Of a DNA stretch of 64,000 nt, positions 29,522 through 38,574 are shown piece by piece. This stretch comes from Janthinobacterium fluminis. GTDB lineage: Bacteria > Pseudomonadota > Gammaproteobacteria > Burkholderiales > Burkholderiaceae_D. The notes under the pieces are model-generated. The model searched no databases, was not told where the DNA came from, and saw nothing but the letters and a program-made list of their open reading frames with translations. Where the stretch lies: NCBI RefSeq assembly GCF_028595325.1, contig NZ_JAQQXR010000009.1:124001-188000 (forward strand). Reading direction: 5' to 3'. A program made the position numbers and the translations under genes. Every line of letters begins with the position of its first letter. Position 1 is the stretch's first letter.

Positions 29522-31597
29522 ATGAAAACCATCCTCAAGCCCGCAATCGGACTGATGCAGCGCCTGCGCCTGCTGCCGAAATTCATCCTGGTCAGCCTGG
29601 TGTTCTTGTTGCCGCTGCTGCTGGTGACGGCCCTGCTGATGGCGGAACTGGAAAAATCCATCGCCTTCGCCCAGGCCGAGCGGCGCGGCGTCGCCTATCT
29701 GACGGAACTGCATGAAATCACACGCCTGACCCAGCAACGGCGCGGCCTTGAGCACCTGCGCCTGAACGGCAAGCAAGGCGGTGACGGCGCCGCCCTGAGC
29801 CTGCAAATCAACGCCGCCGTCGCCCGCCTCGACCTGCTGCAGCGCGACGCCGGCGACCTGGCGGCGCTGCCGCAGTGGGGCGAGACGGCGGCCCAGTGGA
29901 AGGCGCTGGGCGCGCGCGCCGGCGGCCTGTCCGCCAAGGACAGCTTCAGCCAGCACACGGCGCTGATCGCCCGCATGGGCGAACTGGGCGCGCTGGTGGC
30001 CGACCGCTCCCGCCTCAGCCTGGACCCCGACGTCGCGGCGAACCACCTCGGCGCCGCCTTCCTGGCGACGCTGCCCAAGCTGGCGGAAAACCTGTCGGAA
30101 ATCGCCGGCCGCGGCGCCGCCTTCATCGACACCGGCCTGTTCGCCGCCAATGAAGACCAGCTGGTCAATGCCAGCGCGCTGATCGCCCGCCACGAACTGG
30201 AACGGGCGCCGGCGCAGTTCCAGGCCATCTTCGCCGACACCCCGGCCATCAAGACGGCGCTGCAGGCGCAGCTGCCGGCCCTGCCGGCCGCGCTGGCCTT
30301 CCTCGACCGCACCAAGGACGAAGTCAGCAACTCCTACAACCAAACCTCGGGCAAGGAATACTACGCCGCCGGCACGCGCGCCGTCGACGGCCTGTACGGG
30401 CTGGCCGCCGCCTCGGCCAGGACACTGGACCATTTGCTGGCCGAACGCATCGCGCGCGACGCGGCGCGCCGCACGCTGATGCTGGCCGCCGTGCTGCTGG
30501 CCGTGCTGGTGGCCGCCTACCTGTTCGCCGGCTTCTACGCCTCGTTTTCGCGCGACATCGGCCGCCTCAAACTGGCCGTGCAAGACGCCGCCGCCGGCGA
30601 CCTGGCCAGCCACATCGACTCCGACGGCCGCGATGAAATCGGCGCCCTCGTCAACGACTTCGGCGCGATGACGCGGGCGCTGGTGACGCTGGTGGCCGAC
30701 ATCCGCGGCGGCGCCGCCGTGATCGCCGCCGCGACGCGGGAAATTGCCGGCGGCAACGCCGCCCTGTCCGGCCACACGGCCACCCAGTCCGAGGCGCTGG
30801 GCGCGACGGTCGGCTCGATGCGCGAGCTGACCGCCACCGTCAAGCGCAACGAGGCCCACGTCAGCAACGGCCGCGCGCTGGTCGACTCAGCCTCCGGCGT
30901 GGCCAGGCGCGGCGGCCAGAGCGTCGCCGCCGTCGTCGCCACGATGGCCTCGATCAAGGCCAGCTCGCGCCAGGTCGTCGACATCATCGGCGTCATCGAC
31001 GGCATCGCCTTCCAGACCAACATCCTGGCCTTGAACGCGGCCGTCGAAGCGGCCAGGGCCGGCGAGCAGGGGCGCGGCTTCGCCGTCGTCGCCGCCGAAG
31101 TGCGCAACCTGGCGCAGCGCAGCGCCGGCGCCGCCAAGGAAATCAAGGCCCTGATCGGCGCCTCGGTGCAACAGGTCGACGCCGGCAGCGAGCTGGTGAA
31201 CGCGGCCGGCGCCACCATCGGCGAAGTCGTCGACGCCGTGCGCCAAGTGGCCGCCGTGATCGGCGACATCAGCGCCGCCGGCGCCGGGCAGAGCGCGGAG
31301 ATCGAACACATCGAACGGGCGCTGGCGCGCATCGACGACATGACGCGCCAAAATGCCGCGCTGGTGGCGGAAGCCAGTGTCGGATCGGGCCGGCTGCGCG
31401 ACGAAACGGACACGCTGTCGCGCGCCGTCAGCCGCTTCCACCTCGACGACGCGGCGCTGCCGCCGCCGGCCCGCGACAACGGCGCCGGCGCCGCGCCGCT
31501 GCCACAGGTGCGCCCGGCCGGCTCATGGAGCGCCAACAAGCCGCGCGTGTTGTCGGCGCGCGATGCAGAACCTGCAGCGCTGGCGCGCAAAGCCTAA
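29522..31597 (+). CDS. Methyl-accepting chemotaxis protein, 691 aa
   Basis: A full-length transducer. TM1 is ~22-42 and a long all-helical periplasmic domain runs ~43-325 (nitrate/nitrite-sensing NIT-like or 4-helix-bundle arrangement; family not certain). TM2 is ~326-346, followed by HAMP ([17 protein letters not shown]) and the MCP signalling domain. The highly conserved hairpin tip [42 protein letters not shown] is intact. The C-terminus is Pro/Ala-rich and has no CheR-binding pentapeptide. It detects an unknown ligand and drives CheA. Confidence 0.93.
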   Translation: MKTILKPAIGLMQRLRLLPKFILVSLVFLLPLLLVTALLMAELEKSIAFAQAERRGVAYLTELHEITRLTQQRRGLEHLRLNGKQGGDGAALSLQINAAVARLDLLQRDAGDLAALPQWGETAAQWKALGARAGGLSAKDSFSQHTALIARMGELGALVADRSRLSLDPDVAANHLGAAFLATLPKLAENLSEIAGRGAAFIDTGLFAANEDQLVNASALIARHELERAPAQFQAIFADTPAIKTALQAQLPALPAALAFLDRTKDEVSNSYNQTSGKEYYAAGTRAVDGLYGLAAASARTLDHLLAERIARDAARRTLMLAAVLLAVLVAAYLFAGFYASFSRDIGRLKLAVQDAAAGDLASHIDSDGRDEIGALVNDFGAMTRALVTLVADIRGGAAVIAAATREIAGGNAALSGHTATQSEALGATVGSMRELTATVKRNEAHVSNGRALVDSASGVARRGGQSVAAVVATMASIKASSRQVVDIIGVIDGIAFQTNILALNAAVEAARAGEQGRGFAVVAAEVRNLAQRSAGAAKEIKALIGASVQQVDAGSELVNAAGATIGEVVDAVRQVAAVIGDISAAGAGQSAEIEHIERALARIDDMTRQNAALVAEASVGSGRLRDETDTLSRAVSRFHLDDAALPPPARDNGAGAAPLPQVRPAGSWSANKPRVLSARDAEPAALARKA

Positions 31598-31608
31598 GTG
31601 TAACGACC

Positions 31609-31772
31609 TGCAATTGAAACGGACCGGACCAACATTCCAATGGAATCTCGGCCAGGAATAACTGCAACTGAAGGCCCCCTCGAACCAACATTCGCAGCAA
31701 ATGAACCTGCATTTAGCCGCGCCGACCTGCATTCCATCGCCGCAAACCAGCATTATCTGCAACTGACCAGGG
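31609..31772. repeat. Degenerate short repeats at the edge of the mobile islet
   Basis: Two degenerate units begin CTGCAATTGAA (31609) and CTGCAACTGAA (31662), each followed after ~10 bases by ACCAACATTC. A third CTGCAACTGA (31757) and two CCTGCATT motifs lie between them. The pattern looks like worn multiple repeats of an insertion-sequence end. It directly abuts the IS66 TnpB remnant. No gene is seen in this stretch. Confidence 0.5.
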
Positions 31773-32046
31773 TGTTCAACACTGCCTTGGTATCAGCCTC
31801 GATGTCGGCGAGCACGCCCAACCAGTGGCCGATGACCTGCCTGACGCTCGCCGCTGGCTGGGTACTACGCCAAACCGTCAGCATGGGTTGATGCAGGCGG
31901 CGCTGGTACAACAAGACCCCGGTGCCGTCCCATATCAATAATTTGAGTCGGTTGGCACGCCCCGCATGAAAGGCATAGGCGGAGCCATCATAAGAAGACT
32001 TGCCGAGCGCCTGCTGAACGCGCAAGGACAAAACGTCAATTCCCAT
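31753..32046 (-). pseudogene. IS66-family TnpB remnant
   Basis: The first ~55 residues carry the IS66 Orf2/TnpB signature, LSLRVQQALGKSSYDGSAYAF followed by NRLKLLIWDGTGVLLYQRRL. IS66 TnpB normally continues with a conserved W..R/L.. tail, but here the sequence diverges into an unrelated ~40-residue end, so the gene is truncated. No TnpA or TnpC is adjacent. It begins 4 bases after the stop of the DUF4157 gene, on the same strand, marking an insertion boundary. Confidence 0.6.
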
Positions 32047-32050
32047 GCGG

Positions 32051-33292
32051 TTATTTTTTGACTTCGGCTTTTAATTTATCGAATACACGCATGGACCAAT
32101 GTACACAATTATTCGTAAGCAGCGCGTAGGGTGCTTTCTTGCCTATTTCCCCCAACAAGAGCACTTCCGCAGCTTCACGTTGTTCATTCGTCATAGGGCA
32201 GTGCATAATCTGTTTTTTTGGCTTTGACTTATCGCGATACACTATTCCGTCACCGCCCCCATCTTTTTCAGCCAAAGGCCTCGACGGAATGCCAATTTTT
32301 GCCACCGGAGTCCTGCCATCATGACCAAAACTAACTGCTGTCGCTTCATGGTAAGTCGCTCCTATTCGCACCTGCTGATGAAACCCGCCAGCCGCGTCAG
32401 TCTCAGCTAACCACATACCTCCCGAGGGAACTGGCTTGAGGCGAGATACGCCTTCCTTAGCTAAGCGGTAACCCTTACCCAACTGACCTCCTGCTTGGAT
32501 TACATGGCTCGATCGCTGCCTTTTTTCGACTAGTTGCTTGGTGGTGGACATTCCTGCTGAGGATGTCGATTCCTTGATCTGCATCGAATTCAACTGCATC
32601 GCCTTCCCTCCCATCACATCTGCCTCAGTTTCCAGTCCTTCATCGTCATTCATCAGGACCCCAACCCCCATCTGCGTCGTCGGCCTGACCCGTCCTTGCG
32701 CCTGTTGCACCACATGCCAAGCCTCATGCGGCAAATGTTTCTCCTGTCCAGGCGCCAAATGAATATCACTACCCTGCGCATACGCATGCGCATTCAACTG
32801 CGCCGGCTGCGATGAGTTGTAGTGAACTTTGACGTGATCCATCGACATGCCAGACATCGATTCGATGCCTGATTTGAGTTGGTCGGGCAGACTTGTATTG
32901 TTGAATTTTGTGGCTGGTGCCTGGGCTAATTGCACCGGCGCTTCAGAGGCAAATTTAGCCTGTAGCGGCTCTTCCATTGCTTGCGCAGGCTGCCGCTTGT
33001 CGGGCGATGCCTCATCTTCCTGCCGCTGCATCGCGCCACCAAATAACGCCTCCCTTTGTTGACGCTGCGCCACCATTCGAGGGCTATTTTGGATGGCGTC
33101 CATTTGCACTTTTTGTTGCAGCACGCGCGGACTGTTGCTGATCATTTCTTGGAGTTTGCGTTGCGCTACTGCTGTCGGGCGATTGTCTACAAAACCCACA
33201 TCTCGCAATGTTTGCGTGGCCTGCGCTCTCTGGGCAACCTCAGATTGGCGGGTCTGCTCTTCTTGCACCGATGTTTGCAGTGGAGCTTTCAT
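32051..33292 (-). CDS. DUF4157 (eCIS-core) protein with possible C-terminal toxin domain
   Basis: A 413-residue protein of lower GC than its neighbours. Residues 35-90 are a disordered leader with two NSPR repeats (SNSPRVLQQ at 52-60 and [11 protein letters not shown] at 68-78), the standard DUF4157 leader. Residues ~135-230 form the DUF4157 domain, including the zinc-site HEAWH at 189-193 in [19 protein letters not shown] and ETEAD at 221-225. After a linker, residues ~265-413 end with [19 protein letters not shown] (C396), reminiscent of the NC-H motif of permuted papain-like (LRAT/NlpC) folds. DUF4157 proteins occur in extracellular contractile injection loci and polymorphic-toxin-like cargo; none of those structural genes is in this window. 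Confidence 0.75.
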   Translation of the reverse strand: MKAPLQTSVQEEQTRQSEVAQRAQATQTLRDVGFVDNRPTAVAQRKLQEMISNSPRVLQQKVQMDAIQNSPRMVAQRQQREALFGGAMQRQEDEASPDKRQPAQAMEEPLQAKFASEAPVQLAQAPATKFNNTSLPDQLKSGIESMSGMSMDHVKVHYNSSQPAQLNAHAYAQGSDIHLAPGQEKHLPHEAWHVVQQAQGRVRPTTQMGVGVLMNDDEGLETEADVMGGKAMQLNSMQIKESTSSAGMSTTKQLVEKRQRSSHVIQAGGQLGKGYRLAKEGVSRLKPVPSGGMWLAETDAAGGFHQQVRIGATYHEATAVSFGHDGRTPVAKIGIPSRPLAEKDGGGDGIVYRDKSKPKKQIMHCPMTNEQREAAEVLLLGEIGKKAPYALLTNNCVHWSMRVFDKLKAEVKK

Positions 33293-33477
33293 CTCGTTTC
33301 ATCCTCAAGGCGGAATTAATATTTTGATACTAATTGAAGTCGTCGATGAAGTACAACATTTAATCGTATCCTGGAGACACCAGCCGAAAGCCTTTTTGAA
33401 TAATGCCTTCCGGTTAAATGTCATCGATTGCGGCGACTTCGCTCCCAATGACAGTGATGGCGGCCGGGTGCCGTAAG
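33293..33477. other. AT-richer intergenic segment upstream of the DUF4157 gene
   Basis: This 185-base gap is markedly AT-rich compared with the chromosome (for example TTAATATTTTGATACTAATT at 33317-33336). It presumably contains the promoter of the DUF4157 gene on the minus strand. I see no supported gene in it. Confidence 0.4.
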
Positions 33478-33793
33478 CAGATATCGGTCGAATCGCTGCT
33501 GCAATTGCGGCAGCGGCTTGACTGTCTGCCTCACAAAAGTCTGGAGCGCTACTGCGAGTTAGTCACCGCCCTCAAGCTTCGCACCACCAACAAGCAGGGC
33601 CACCACCTGTCCACAAAGCACGTCATCGAGCTGCTGGAAGAGGGAAGAGCTGGAAGAATATGGCGTCGAGACAGCGCAAGGGCTGGTGCGCACTCCCAAA
33701 GGCGTGCTGACGCGCAGCACTGTCAACCAGTACCTGACTAATTGCTTGCCCTCGTGCCGCCAAGGTAGCAACTCCAGCCAGCCGCTTATTTGA
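33478..33793 (+). pseudogene. Frameshifted transposase/integrase fragment
   Basis: Frame 1 reads ISVESLLQLRQRLDCLPHKSLERYCELVTALKL, then TTNKQGHHLSTKHVIELLEE. Near 33645 the meaningful reading shifts frame and continues ELEEYGVETAQGLVRTPKGVLTRSTVNQYLTN before an early stop at 33793. The pattern (helical N-terminal region, then STKHVIELLE..GV..A..TVNxYL) matches the N-terminal part of the DDE integrase-type transposases common in Burkholderiales. The first part also seems internally shortened and the catalytic domain is gone, so this is a decayed mobile-element gene. Confidence 0.55.
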
Positions 33794-34155
33794 TGACCCA
33801 CGATGGAGCGTGCGACGTGGCACCGCCGCTCCCCTCCGGATATCGCCGCGAGGTATCAATCGGCTACCCGGCCACAGTTGGACGCATTTCCGCCGAGGAC
33901 GGCTCCCTCGCCGCCAGCGGCTATGCCGTGGAATACGGCGGGGTCTTTATCTTTGACCGCATCGTCACCGAGGCTGCGCACCGGCGTCGCGGTTTGGGCG
34001 GAGCCATGATGGCAGCGCTGGCTTCGAGGCAACAATCCAACGCGGCGCAGCGAGTCCTCGTGGCGACCGCAGACGGCCGCGCCTTATATTCCACTCTCGA
34101 CTGGACTGTTCCTTCACCTAACTCCAAGGTGACGATAGGCGCCGGTGAAGCTTAG
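33793..34155 (+). pseudogene. GNAT N-acetyltransferase, 5'-truncated
   Basis: The 120-residue frame carries the C-terminal half of a GNAT enzyme: strand ASGYAVEYGGVFIFDRIVT, the acetyl-CoA pyrophosphate loop HRRRGLGGAMMAALASRQ (RxxGxG/A), and ALYSTLDWT. A normal GNAT would have a further ~60-100 residues with the first helices and strand; instead the frame begins where the transposase remnant ends. It therefore looks truncated by insertion. ATG 33793 would encode only the fragment, which probably lacks activity. Confidence 0.6.
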
Positions 34156-34462
34156 CAAACGTCCGCAATTGCCCTTGAGCGCGCAGTTGCCGTTATTGCT
34201 GGTTCGTCGCAAATAAATGCAGGCCGGCATGTTTTTAAATATACATGACCATAAGTAGGACTAGGCTGACAAAATGTCATGCAAAGAGCCTACACAGAAG
34301 CGACTGCTAATCTTATGTTCGTTACCTACATAAGGTCTTAAAGTAGCGACATCGAGATCTGCTCATCGCGCAGGGCCGGCTGGCAGGCCGCCCGCGCCAT
34401 CCTCTACGGAGCCGGCAGCAGATCGCATTCTGATGTATCGCATTAAGCCTGTGAGGAAGAAA
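34156..34462. promoter_or_regulatory. Intergenic region with dyad, upstream of the Crp/Fnr gene
   Basis: About 300 bases without a gene. The centre holds a perfect 7-bp dyad CTTATGT-N9-ACATAAG (34312-34318 / 34328-34334), the size of a regulator site, which could be recognised by the downstream Crp/Fnr-type protein itself. AT-rich DNA (TTTTTAAATATACATGACC) lies just before it. A GTGAGGAAGAAA ribosome site precedes the ATG at 34463. Regulation is inference from the palindrome. Confidence 0.4.
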
Positions 34463-35278
34463 ATGAACAATACTCAACTTAGCGCTGTTGCCCCCAAAGC
34501 CCGTTCGCTGAACCGCGCGATTCCAACCGGCCCTGGCAAATTCACCGTTGCACCCCGTCCCGTCATCAGCTACAGCGGCACCCAGCAAAATGAGTTGCTG
34601 GCCGCCCTGCCGCGCGAGGCGCTGGAATCGCTGTTTGAACATCTGGAGTTGGTGGAGCTGCCGTTCGGCAAAGAACTCTTCGACTACGGCCACACCCTGG
34701 AATACGCCTACTTCCCGACCACGGCCATCGTCTCGCTGCTGTACGTGATGGAAGACGGCGCCACGACGGAAATCGCCGTGGTCGGCCACGAGGGCGTCGC
34801 CGGCGCCTCGCTGCTGGCCGGCGAGCGGGCGATGTGCGCCGCCGTCGTGCAAAGCGCCGGCTACGGCTACCGCCTGAAAACCCAATGCCTGCGCGACGCC
34901 TTCAACCAGGGCGGCGCCCTGCCCCAATTGCTGATGCGCTACAACAACGCGCTGTTCGCCCAGATGGCGCAGAACGCCGTCGGCGGACGCCACAGCTCGA
35001 TCGAGCAGAAGCTGTGCCGCTGGCTGTTGGACCGCCTCGACCGCTCGCCGTCGAACGAGCTGAAAGTGACACAGGAACTCATTTCCATCATGCTCGGCGT
35101 GCGGCGCGAAAGCATCACGGCCGCCGCCGGCAAGCTGCAGGACGAAGGCTTGATCCACTACCGCCGCGGCAACATCACGGTGCTCGACCGCCACGGCCTG
35201 GAACAGTATGCCGGCGAATGCTACAAGGTCGCCAAGACGGAATACGACCGCCTGCTGGTGGACGTGGCGCGCTGCTAA
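34463..35278 (+). CDS. Crp/Fnr-family transcriptional regulator
   Basis: A 271-residue regulator with an N-terminal cyclic-nucleotide-binding-type beta roll (LPFGKELFDYGHTLEYAYFPTTAIVSLLYVMEDGATTEIAVVGHEGVAGASLLAG) and a C-terminal winged helix (LKVTQELISIMLGVRRESITAAAGKLQDEGLIHYRRGNITVLDRHGLE). No Cys cluster for an Fe-S site is seen, so it is not an FNR oxygen sensor. It is convergent with the histidine kinase gene, sharing overlapping stops (CTAA). A dyad upstream hints at autoregulation. Confidence 0.88.
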   Translation: MNNTQLSAVAPKARSLNRAIPTGPGKFTVAPRPVISYSGTQQNELLAALPREALESLFEHLELVELPFGKELFDYGHTLEYAYFPTTAIVSLLYVMEDGATTEIAVVGHEGVAGASLLAGERAMCAAVVQSAGYGYRLKTQCLRDAFNQGGALPQLLMRYNNALFAQMAQNAVGGRHSSIEQKLCRWLLDRLDRSPSNELKVTQELISIMLGVRRESITAAAGKLQDEGLIHYRRGNITVLDRHGLEQYAGECYKVAKTEYDRLLVDVARC

Positions 35279-36723
35279 ACGGGTCCGCCGGCAATCAGTC
35301 CGATTTCCTTCAGATCGGACTGGCCCGGCTGCGTTGCCTTCGCTCCCGCCGCCGACAAGGGTATCATCGCCTCGATGCAGGTGCCGCGCTCGCTTCTGCC
35401 GCGGCGTATCGTCAAGGTGCCGCCCAGCAGCAAGGCGCGCTCGCGCATGCCCAGCAAGCCGTGCGACATCGGCTTCACCAACGCCTCGTCGGTGATGCCG
35501 ACGCCATCGTCGATGATGCGCAGCGTCAGGTTCGGTTCGACCTGCTTCAGCGTCACGCTGACATTGCCCGCTCGCGCATATTTGGTGATGTTGGTCAGCG
35601 ACTCCTGGACGATACGGAACAGGGCAATGCTCAAGGTTGCCTCGCTGTGGTCGATATCGACTTCGATTTCCGTGTCGCACTTCACCTTCGTCATGCGCGT
35701 AAACTCCTCGCAATAACTCTCGATGGCCGCGCACAGGCCCAGGTTGTCCAGCAGGCTGGGGCGCAGGTCTTCGACGATGCGGCGCTTCAATTCCACCGTT
35801 TCCAGCAGCGTCCCCTTGGCGCGGCGCAATTGCGCGGCCAGCTCAGGCGCCGTCTTCAGCAATTGCTGCGTGACGGCGCCCAGATCCATGCTGATCGCCG
35901 TCAGGTTCGCGCCCAGCTCGTCGTGCAATTCGCGCGCCAGGCGTGCTTTCTCTTCCTCGCTGACACTGATCAGATGGCGCGACAGCACGGATAGCTGCTC
36001 GGTGCGCTTGACGACCGTCGACTCCAGATTGTCGTTGGCGTTCTGCAGCGCAAACTCGACCGCGGCGCGGGTCTTGAAACTGCGCCGCACCAGCTGGTAA
36101 AACATCACCAGCACGAGGATGGCCAGCAGATTGATGCCTATGCCCAGCATCACGGCTTTTTGATACTCATGGTAAAAACTGGCGCTGCGGGCGGCGAGAA
36201 TTTCATTTTGCTCCTGCACCATAATCACCACCAGCAGGCGGATTTCGTCCATTGCGGCGCGGCCGTCGCTGACCTTGGCGATCTTGACGATGTCCTCCAG
36301 GCCGCCCTGCTTGTAGACGTCGATAGACTCATTCAGGATCGACAACTTGCGACGCACCAGCGCGTGCAACTGGGCCAGATTCTTCAACTGGGACGGACTG
36401 TCGGCCAGCAACACTTCCAGGTCGGCGAACTCGCTTTCGACCTCGGCGGTGGCGGTCTTGGACGGCCCGAGGAAGGTTTCGGAATCGGAAATGAAGTAAC
36501 CGCGCAAGCTGCTTTCCGCGTCCAGCACCAGCACATTCAAATACTGCAGGCGATCGGCGACGCGGGCGCTCTGGCCCAGCTGAAAGTTCGAGCCCTTCAA
36601 TGCCTGCAGATTATGGAACAGGCTGAACCCATTAACGACCAGCAGCAGCGCGCACGTGATGCACAGGACGGTCTTATAAAGGGGCAGGCGGGGTTCGGGG
36701 GCCTGATCGACGGTGAAATACAT
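35275..36723 (-). CDS. CHASE3-type sensor histidine kinase (HisKA_3 family)
   Basis: A 482-residue membrane kinase. TM1 is ~18-36 and the helical CHASE3-like periplasmic domain ~40-188 (LDAESSLRGYFISDSETFLGP is its conserved segment). TM2 is ~191-211, then a coiled coil, HisKA_3 with H267 in RLARELHDELGANLTAI, and HATPase_c ending with GHGLLGMRERALLLGGTL (G box). This is the NarX/UhpB class whose partners are LuxR-type regulators, and such a gene lies immediately upstream on the same strand. ATG 36723 was chosen by spacing; ATG 36735 is possible. Confidence 0.88.
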   Translation of the reverse strand: MYFTVDQAPEPRLPLYKTVLCITCALLLVVNGFSLFHNLQALKGSNFQLGQSARVADRLQYLNVLVLDAESSLRGYFISDSETFLGPSKTATAEVESEFADLEVLLADSPSQLKNLAQLHALVRRKLSILNESIDVYKQGGLEDIVKIAKVSDGRAAMDEIRLLVVIMVQEQNEILAARSASFYHEYQKAVMLGIGINLLAILVLVMFYQLVRRSFKTRAAVEFALQNANDNLESTVVKRTEQLSVLSRHLISVSEEEKARLARELHDELGANLTAISMDLGAVTQQLLKTAPELAAQLRRAKGTLLETVELKRRIVEDLRPSLLDNLGLCAAIESYCEEFTRMTKVKCDTEIEVDIDHSEATLSIALFRIVQESLTNITKYARAGNVSVTLKQVEPNLTLRIIDDGVGITDEALVKPMSHGLLGMRERALLLGGTLTIRRGRSERGTCIEAMIPLSAAGAKATQPGQSDLKEIGLIAGGPV

Positions 36724-36867
36724 CCTGATGGGCATCCTTAGCAAAGTTCAGCGCCGGCAGCGCCGGGCCCGCCAATTATAGACCGCGTCGTAAATTGCTG
36801 CCTTGCAAGGATTCAAGCGTGCGAGCAAAATCGGGGCCAGCTCTGGCCCCGATGCCTATCTGCGACC

Positions 36868-37500
36868 TCAGTCGAGCAGATTATTTTTCATGGCGTAGTA
36901 GGTCAGGTCGCTATTCGATTGCAAGCCCATCTTTTCCATGATGCGGGTGCGGTAGGTGCTGACCGTCTTGATGCTCAGCGACAGGGCCACGCCGATGTCG
37001 GACACGGTCGCGCCCCGCGCCAGGCGCAAAAACACCTGGAACTCGCGGTCCGACAGCTCCGTGTGCAGGGCCGTGTTGGGGTCGCGGTCGAACGACTGCG
37101 CCAGCAATTCGCCCACCGTCGAGCTGACGTAGCGGCGCCCCTGGTGCACGGTGCGTACCGCCGTCATCAATTCGTCGGCCTCGCATTCCTTGTTCAGGTA
37201 GCCGTTCGCGCCCATCTTGAACAGGTTCAGGGCGTACTGCTGGGCCGGATAGCCGCTCAAGATCAGCACCGGCAAATCCGGCTGGCCCTGGCGTATCGTG
37301 CGCAGCGTGTCGATGCCGCTTTGGTCCGGCATGGCGATGTCGAGCAACAGCACATCGCATATTTCGCGCCGGGCGATGTCGAGCGCCTCGCGCCCCGTCC
37401 CCGCTTCCGCGACGACGCTAAAATCGTCCGACGACGAAAAAATCTGTTTGAATCCGGCTCTTACAATTTGGTGGTCATCACAAATGGCAACGCGTATCAT
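36868..37500 (-). CDS. NarL/FixJ-family response regulator
   Basis: A 210-residue regulator with receiver D54 in DVLLLDIAMPDQSG, conserved DD near residues 8-9, and K in GYLNKECE. The C-terminal LuxR-type helix-turn-helix includes LSDREFQVFLRLARGATVSDIGVALSLSIKTVSTYRTRIMEKMG. The gene pairs with the HisKA_3 kinase 144 bases downstream. AT-rich DNA with a TTAATT/AATTAA dyad lies upstream (~37577-37591), presumably in its promoter. Confidence 0.92.
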   Translation of the reverse strand: MIRVAICDDHQIVRAGFKQIFSSSDDFSVVAEAGTGREALDIARREICDVLLLDIAMPDQSGIDTLRTIRQGQPDLPVLILSGYPAQQYALNLFKMGANGYLNKECEADELMTAVRTVHQGRRYVSSTVGELLAQSFDRDPNTALHTELSDREFQVFLRLARGATVSDIGVALSLSIKTVSTYRTRIMEKMGLQSNSDLTYYAMKNNLLD

Positions 37501-37576
37501 TGTTTCCCCTTAAATTTTCCTGGCATGGGAAAGAAGACCGGGCCATGAACGCCGCCCCGGTTCAGCGTTTGCATTT

Positions 37577-37591
37577 TAATTAACAATTAAG
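37577..37591. promoter_or_regulatory. AT-rich palindrome upstream of the NarL-type regulator
   Basis: TTAATTAACAATTAA at 37577-37591 is a near-palindrome in otherwise GC-rich DNA. It sits in the promoter region of the minus-strand response-regulator gene. No assigned binding protein. Confidence 0.3.
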
Positions 37592-37664
37592 CAGTATTGT
37601 TACTAATAGTGTATACCCGCGGCCGCCCTGGCGCGCCCGGTCCGGCGCGGCAACTCGCTCCGGC

Positions 37665-37693
37665 AAAAAAAAGAGGCGATCTAACGCCTCCCC
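37665..37693 (-). terminator. Terminator after merR
   Basis: On the minus strand GAGGCG-TTAGAT-CGCCTC is followed by a run of eight T. It lies 18 bases after the merR stop and closes the translation operon. Confidence 0.8.
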
Positions 37694-37710
37694 CTATATT
37701 GGAGCGTAAC

Positions 37711-38091
37711 TCACTTTAGCAAGTTGAGAATTGCACGAAGTTCGTTACGTATCATGTCGCGGTCCAGCGGGGGCGGCACGGCGGCCTGCTCGTGGAATTC
37801 GGCGCCGTCGGCGTTCCTGCTGTCAAGCTTGTTGCGCGCGCCGCTGATGGTGAAACCCTGCTCGTACAACAATTCCCGGATGCGGCGTATCAGCAGCACC
37901 TCGTGGTGCTGGTAATAGCGCCGGTTGCCGCGCCGCTTGACCGGCTTCAACTGGGTGAATTCCTGCTCCCAGTAACGCAGCACATGCGGTTTCACGCCGC
38001 ACAGCTCGCTGACCTCGCCTATCGTGAAATAACGCTTGGCCGGGATCGGCGGCAGCACGACAAGCTCGGACTTAGTGATGCGCTCGTTCAT
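37711..38091 (-). CDS. MerR-family transcriptional regulator
   Basis: A 126-residue MerR protein with an N-terminal winged helix (KRYFTIGEVSELCGVKPHVLRYWEQEF), then KRRGNRRYYQHHEVLLIRRIRELLYEQGFTISGARNKL, and a short C-terminal helix. There are no Cys residues for metal binding. This is the small regulator that conventionally follows ihfA in betaproteobacteria; its regulon is not clear from sequence. It lies 10 bases after ihfA on the same strand. Confidence 0.9.
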   Translation of the reverse strand: MNERITKSELVVLPPIPAKRYFTIGEVSELCGVKPHVLRYWEQEFTQLKPVKRRGNRRYYQHHEVLLIRRIRELLYEQGFTISGARNKLDSRNADGAEFHEQAAVPPPLDRDMIRNELRAILNLLK

Positions 38092-38101
38092 TGCGGCTCA
38101 C

Positions 38102-38449
38102 TCAGGCGGCGCGCGCCAGCGGATTGGTTTCCTCGACCATGCCCTTCAACTTCTGGCTGGCGTGGAAGGTCACGACACGGCGCGCCGTGATCGGGATTTC
38201 CTCGCCCGTTTTCGGGTTGCGGCCGGGCCGCTGCGGCTTGTCGCGCAACTGGAAATTCCCGAAGCCGGACAGCTTGACGGCCTCGCCGCGCTCCAGCGCG
38301 TTGCGGATTTCGTCGAAGAAGGTTTCAACCATATCCTTCGCTTCGCGCTTGTTCAAGCCGACTTGCTCGAACAACAGCTCGGCCAGTTCCGCCTTGGTCA
38401 AGGTCGGCAAATCTTTTTCCGCTTCCTGGCGCACCTTCGCCACCAGCAT
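38102..38449 (-). CDS. ihfA: Integration host factor alpha subunit
   Basis: A ~115-residue DNA-bending protein with family core [89 protein letters not shown], including the conserved Pro intercalation segment. The N-terminus is ambiguous: ATG 38449 adds 16 residues ([12 protein letters not shown]) before the usual start, and GTG near 38437 is an alternative. It is located between pheT and merR, the usual order. Confidence 0.93.
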   Translation of the reverse strand: MLVAKVRQEAEKDLPTLTKAELAELLFEQVGLNKREAKDMVETFFDEIRNALERGEAVKLSGFGNFQLRDKPQRPGRNPKTGEEIPITARRVVTFHASQKLKGMVEETNPLARAA

Positions 38450-38574
38450 GGCCCGATGCAAATCGGCGGCCAATGCCGACTGGAGTACGGCGGAATCAAC
38501 GTCGTTGTTATTAATTTTGCAGCCCTGCCTTCTTTATGCACGCGGGGCCGGCGCAAGCCGGGCCCCGATGGTGA

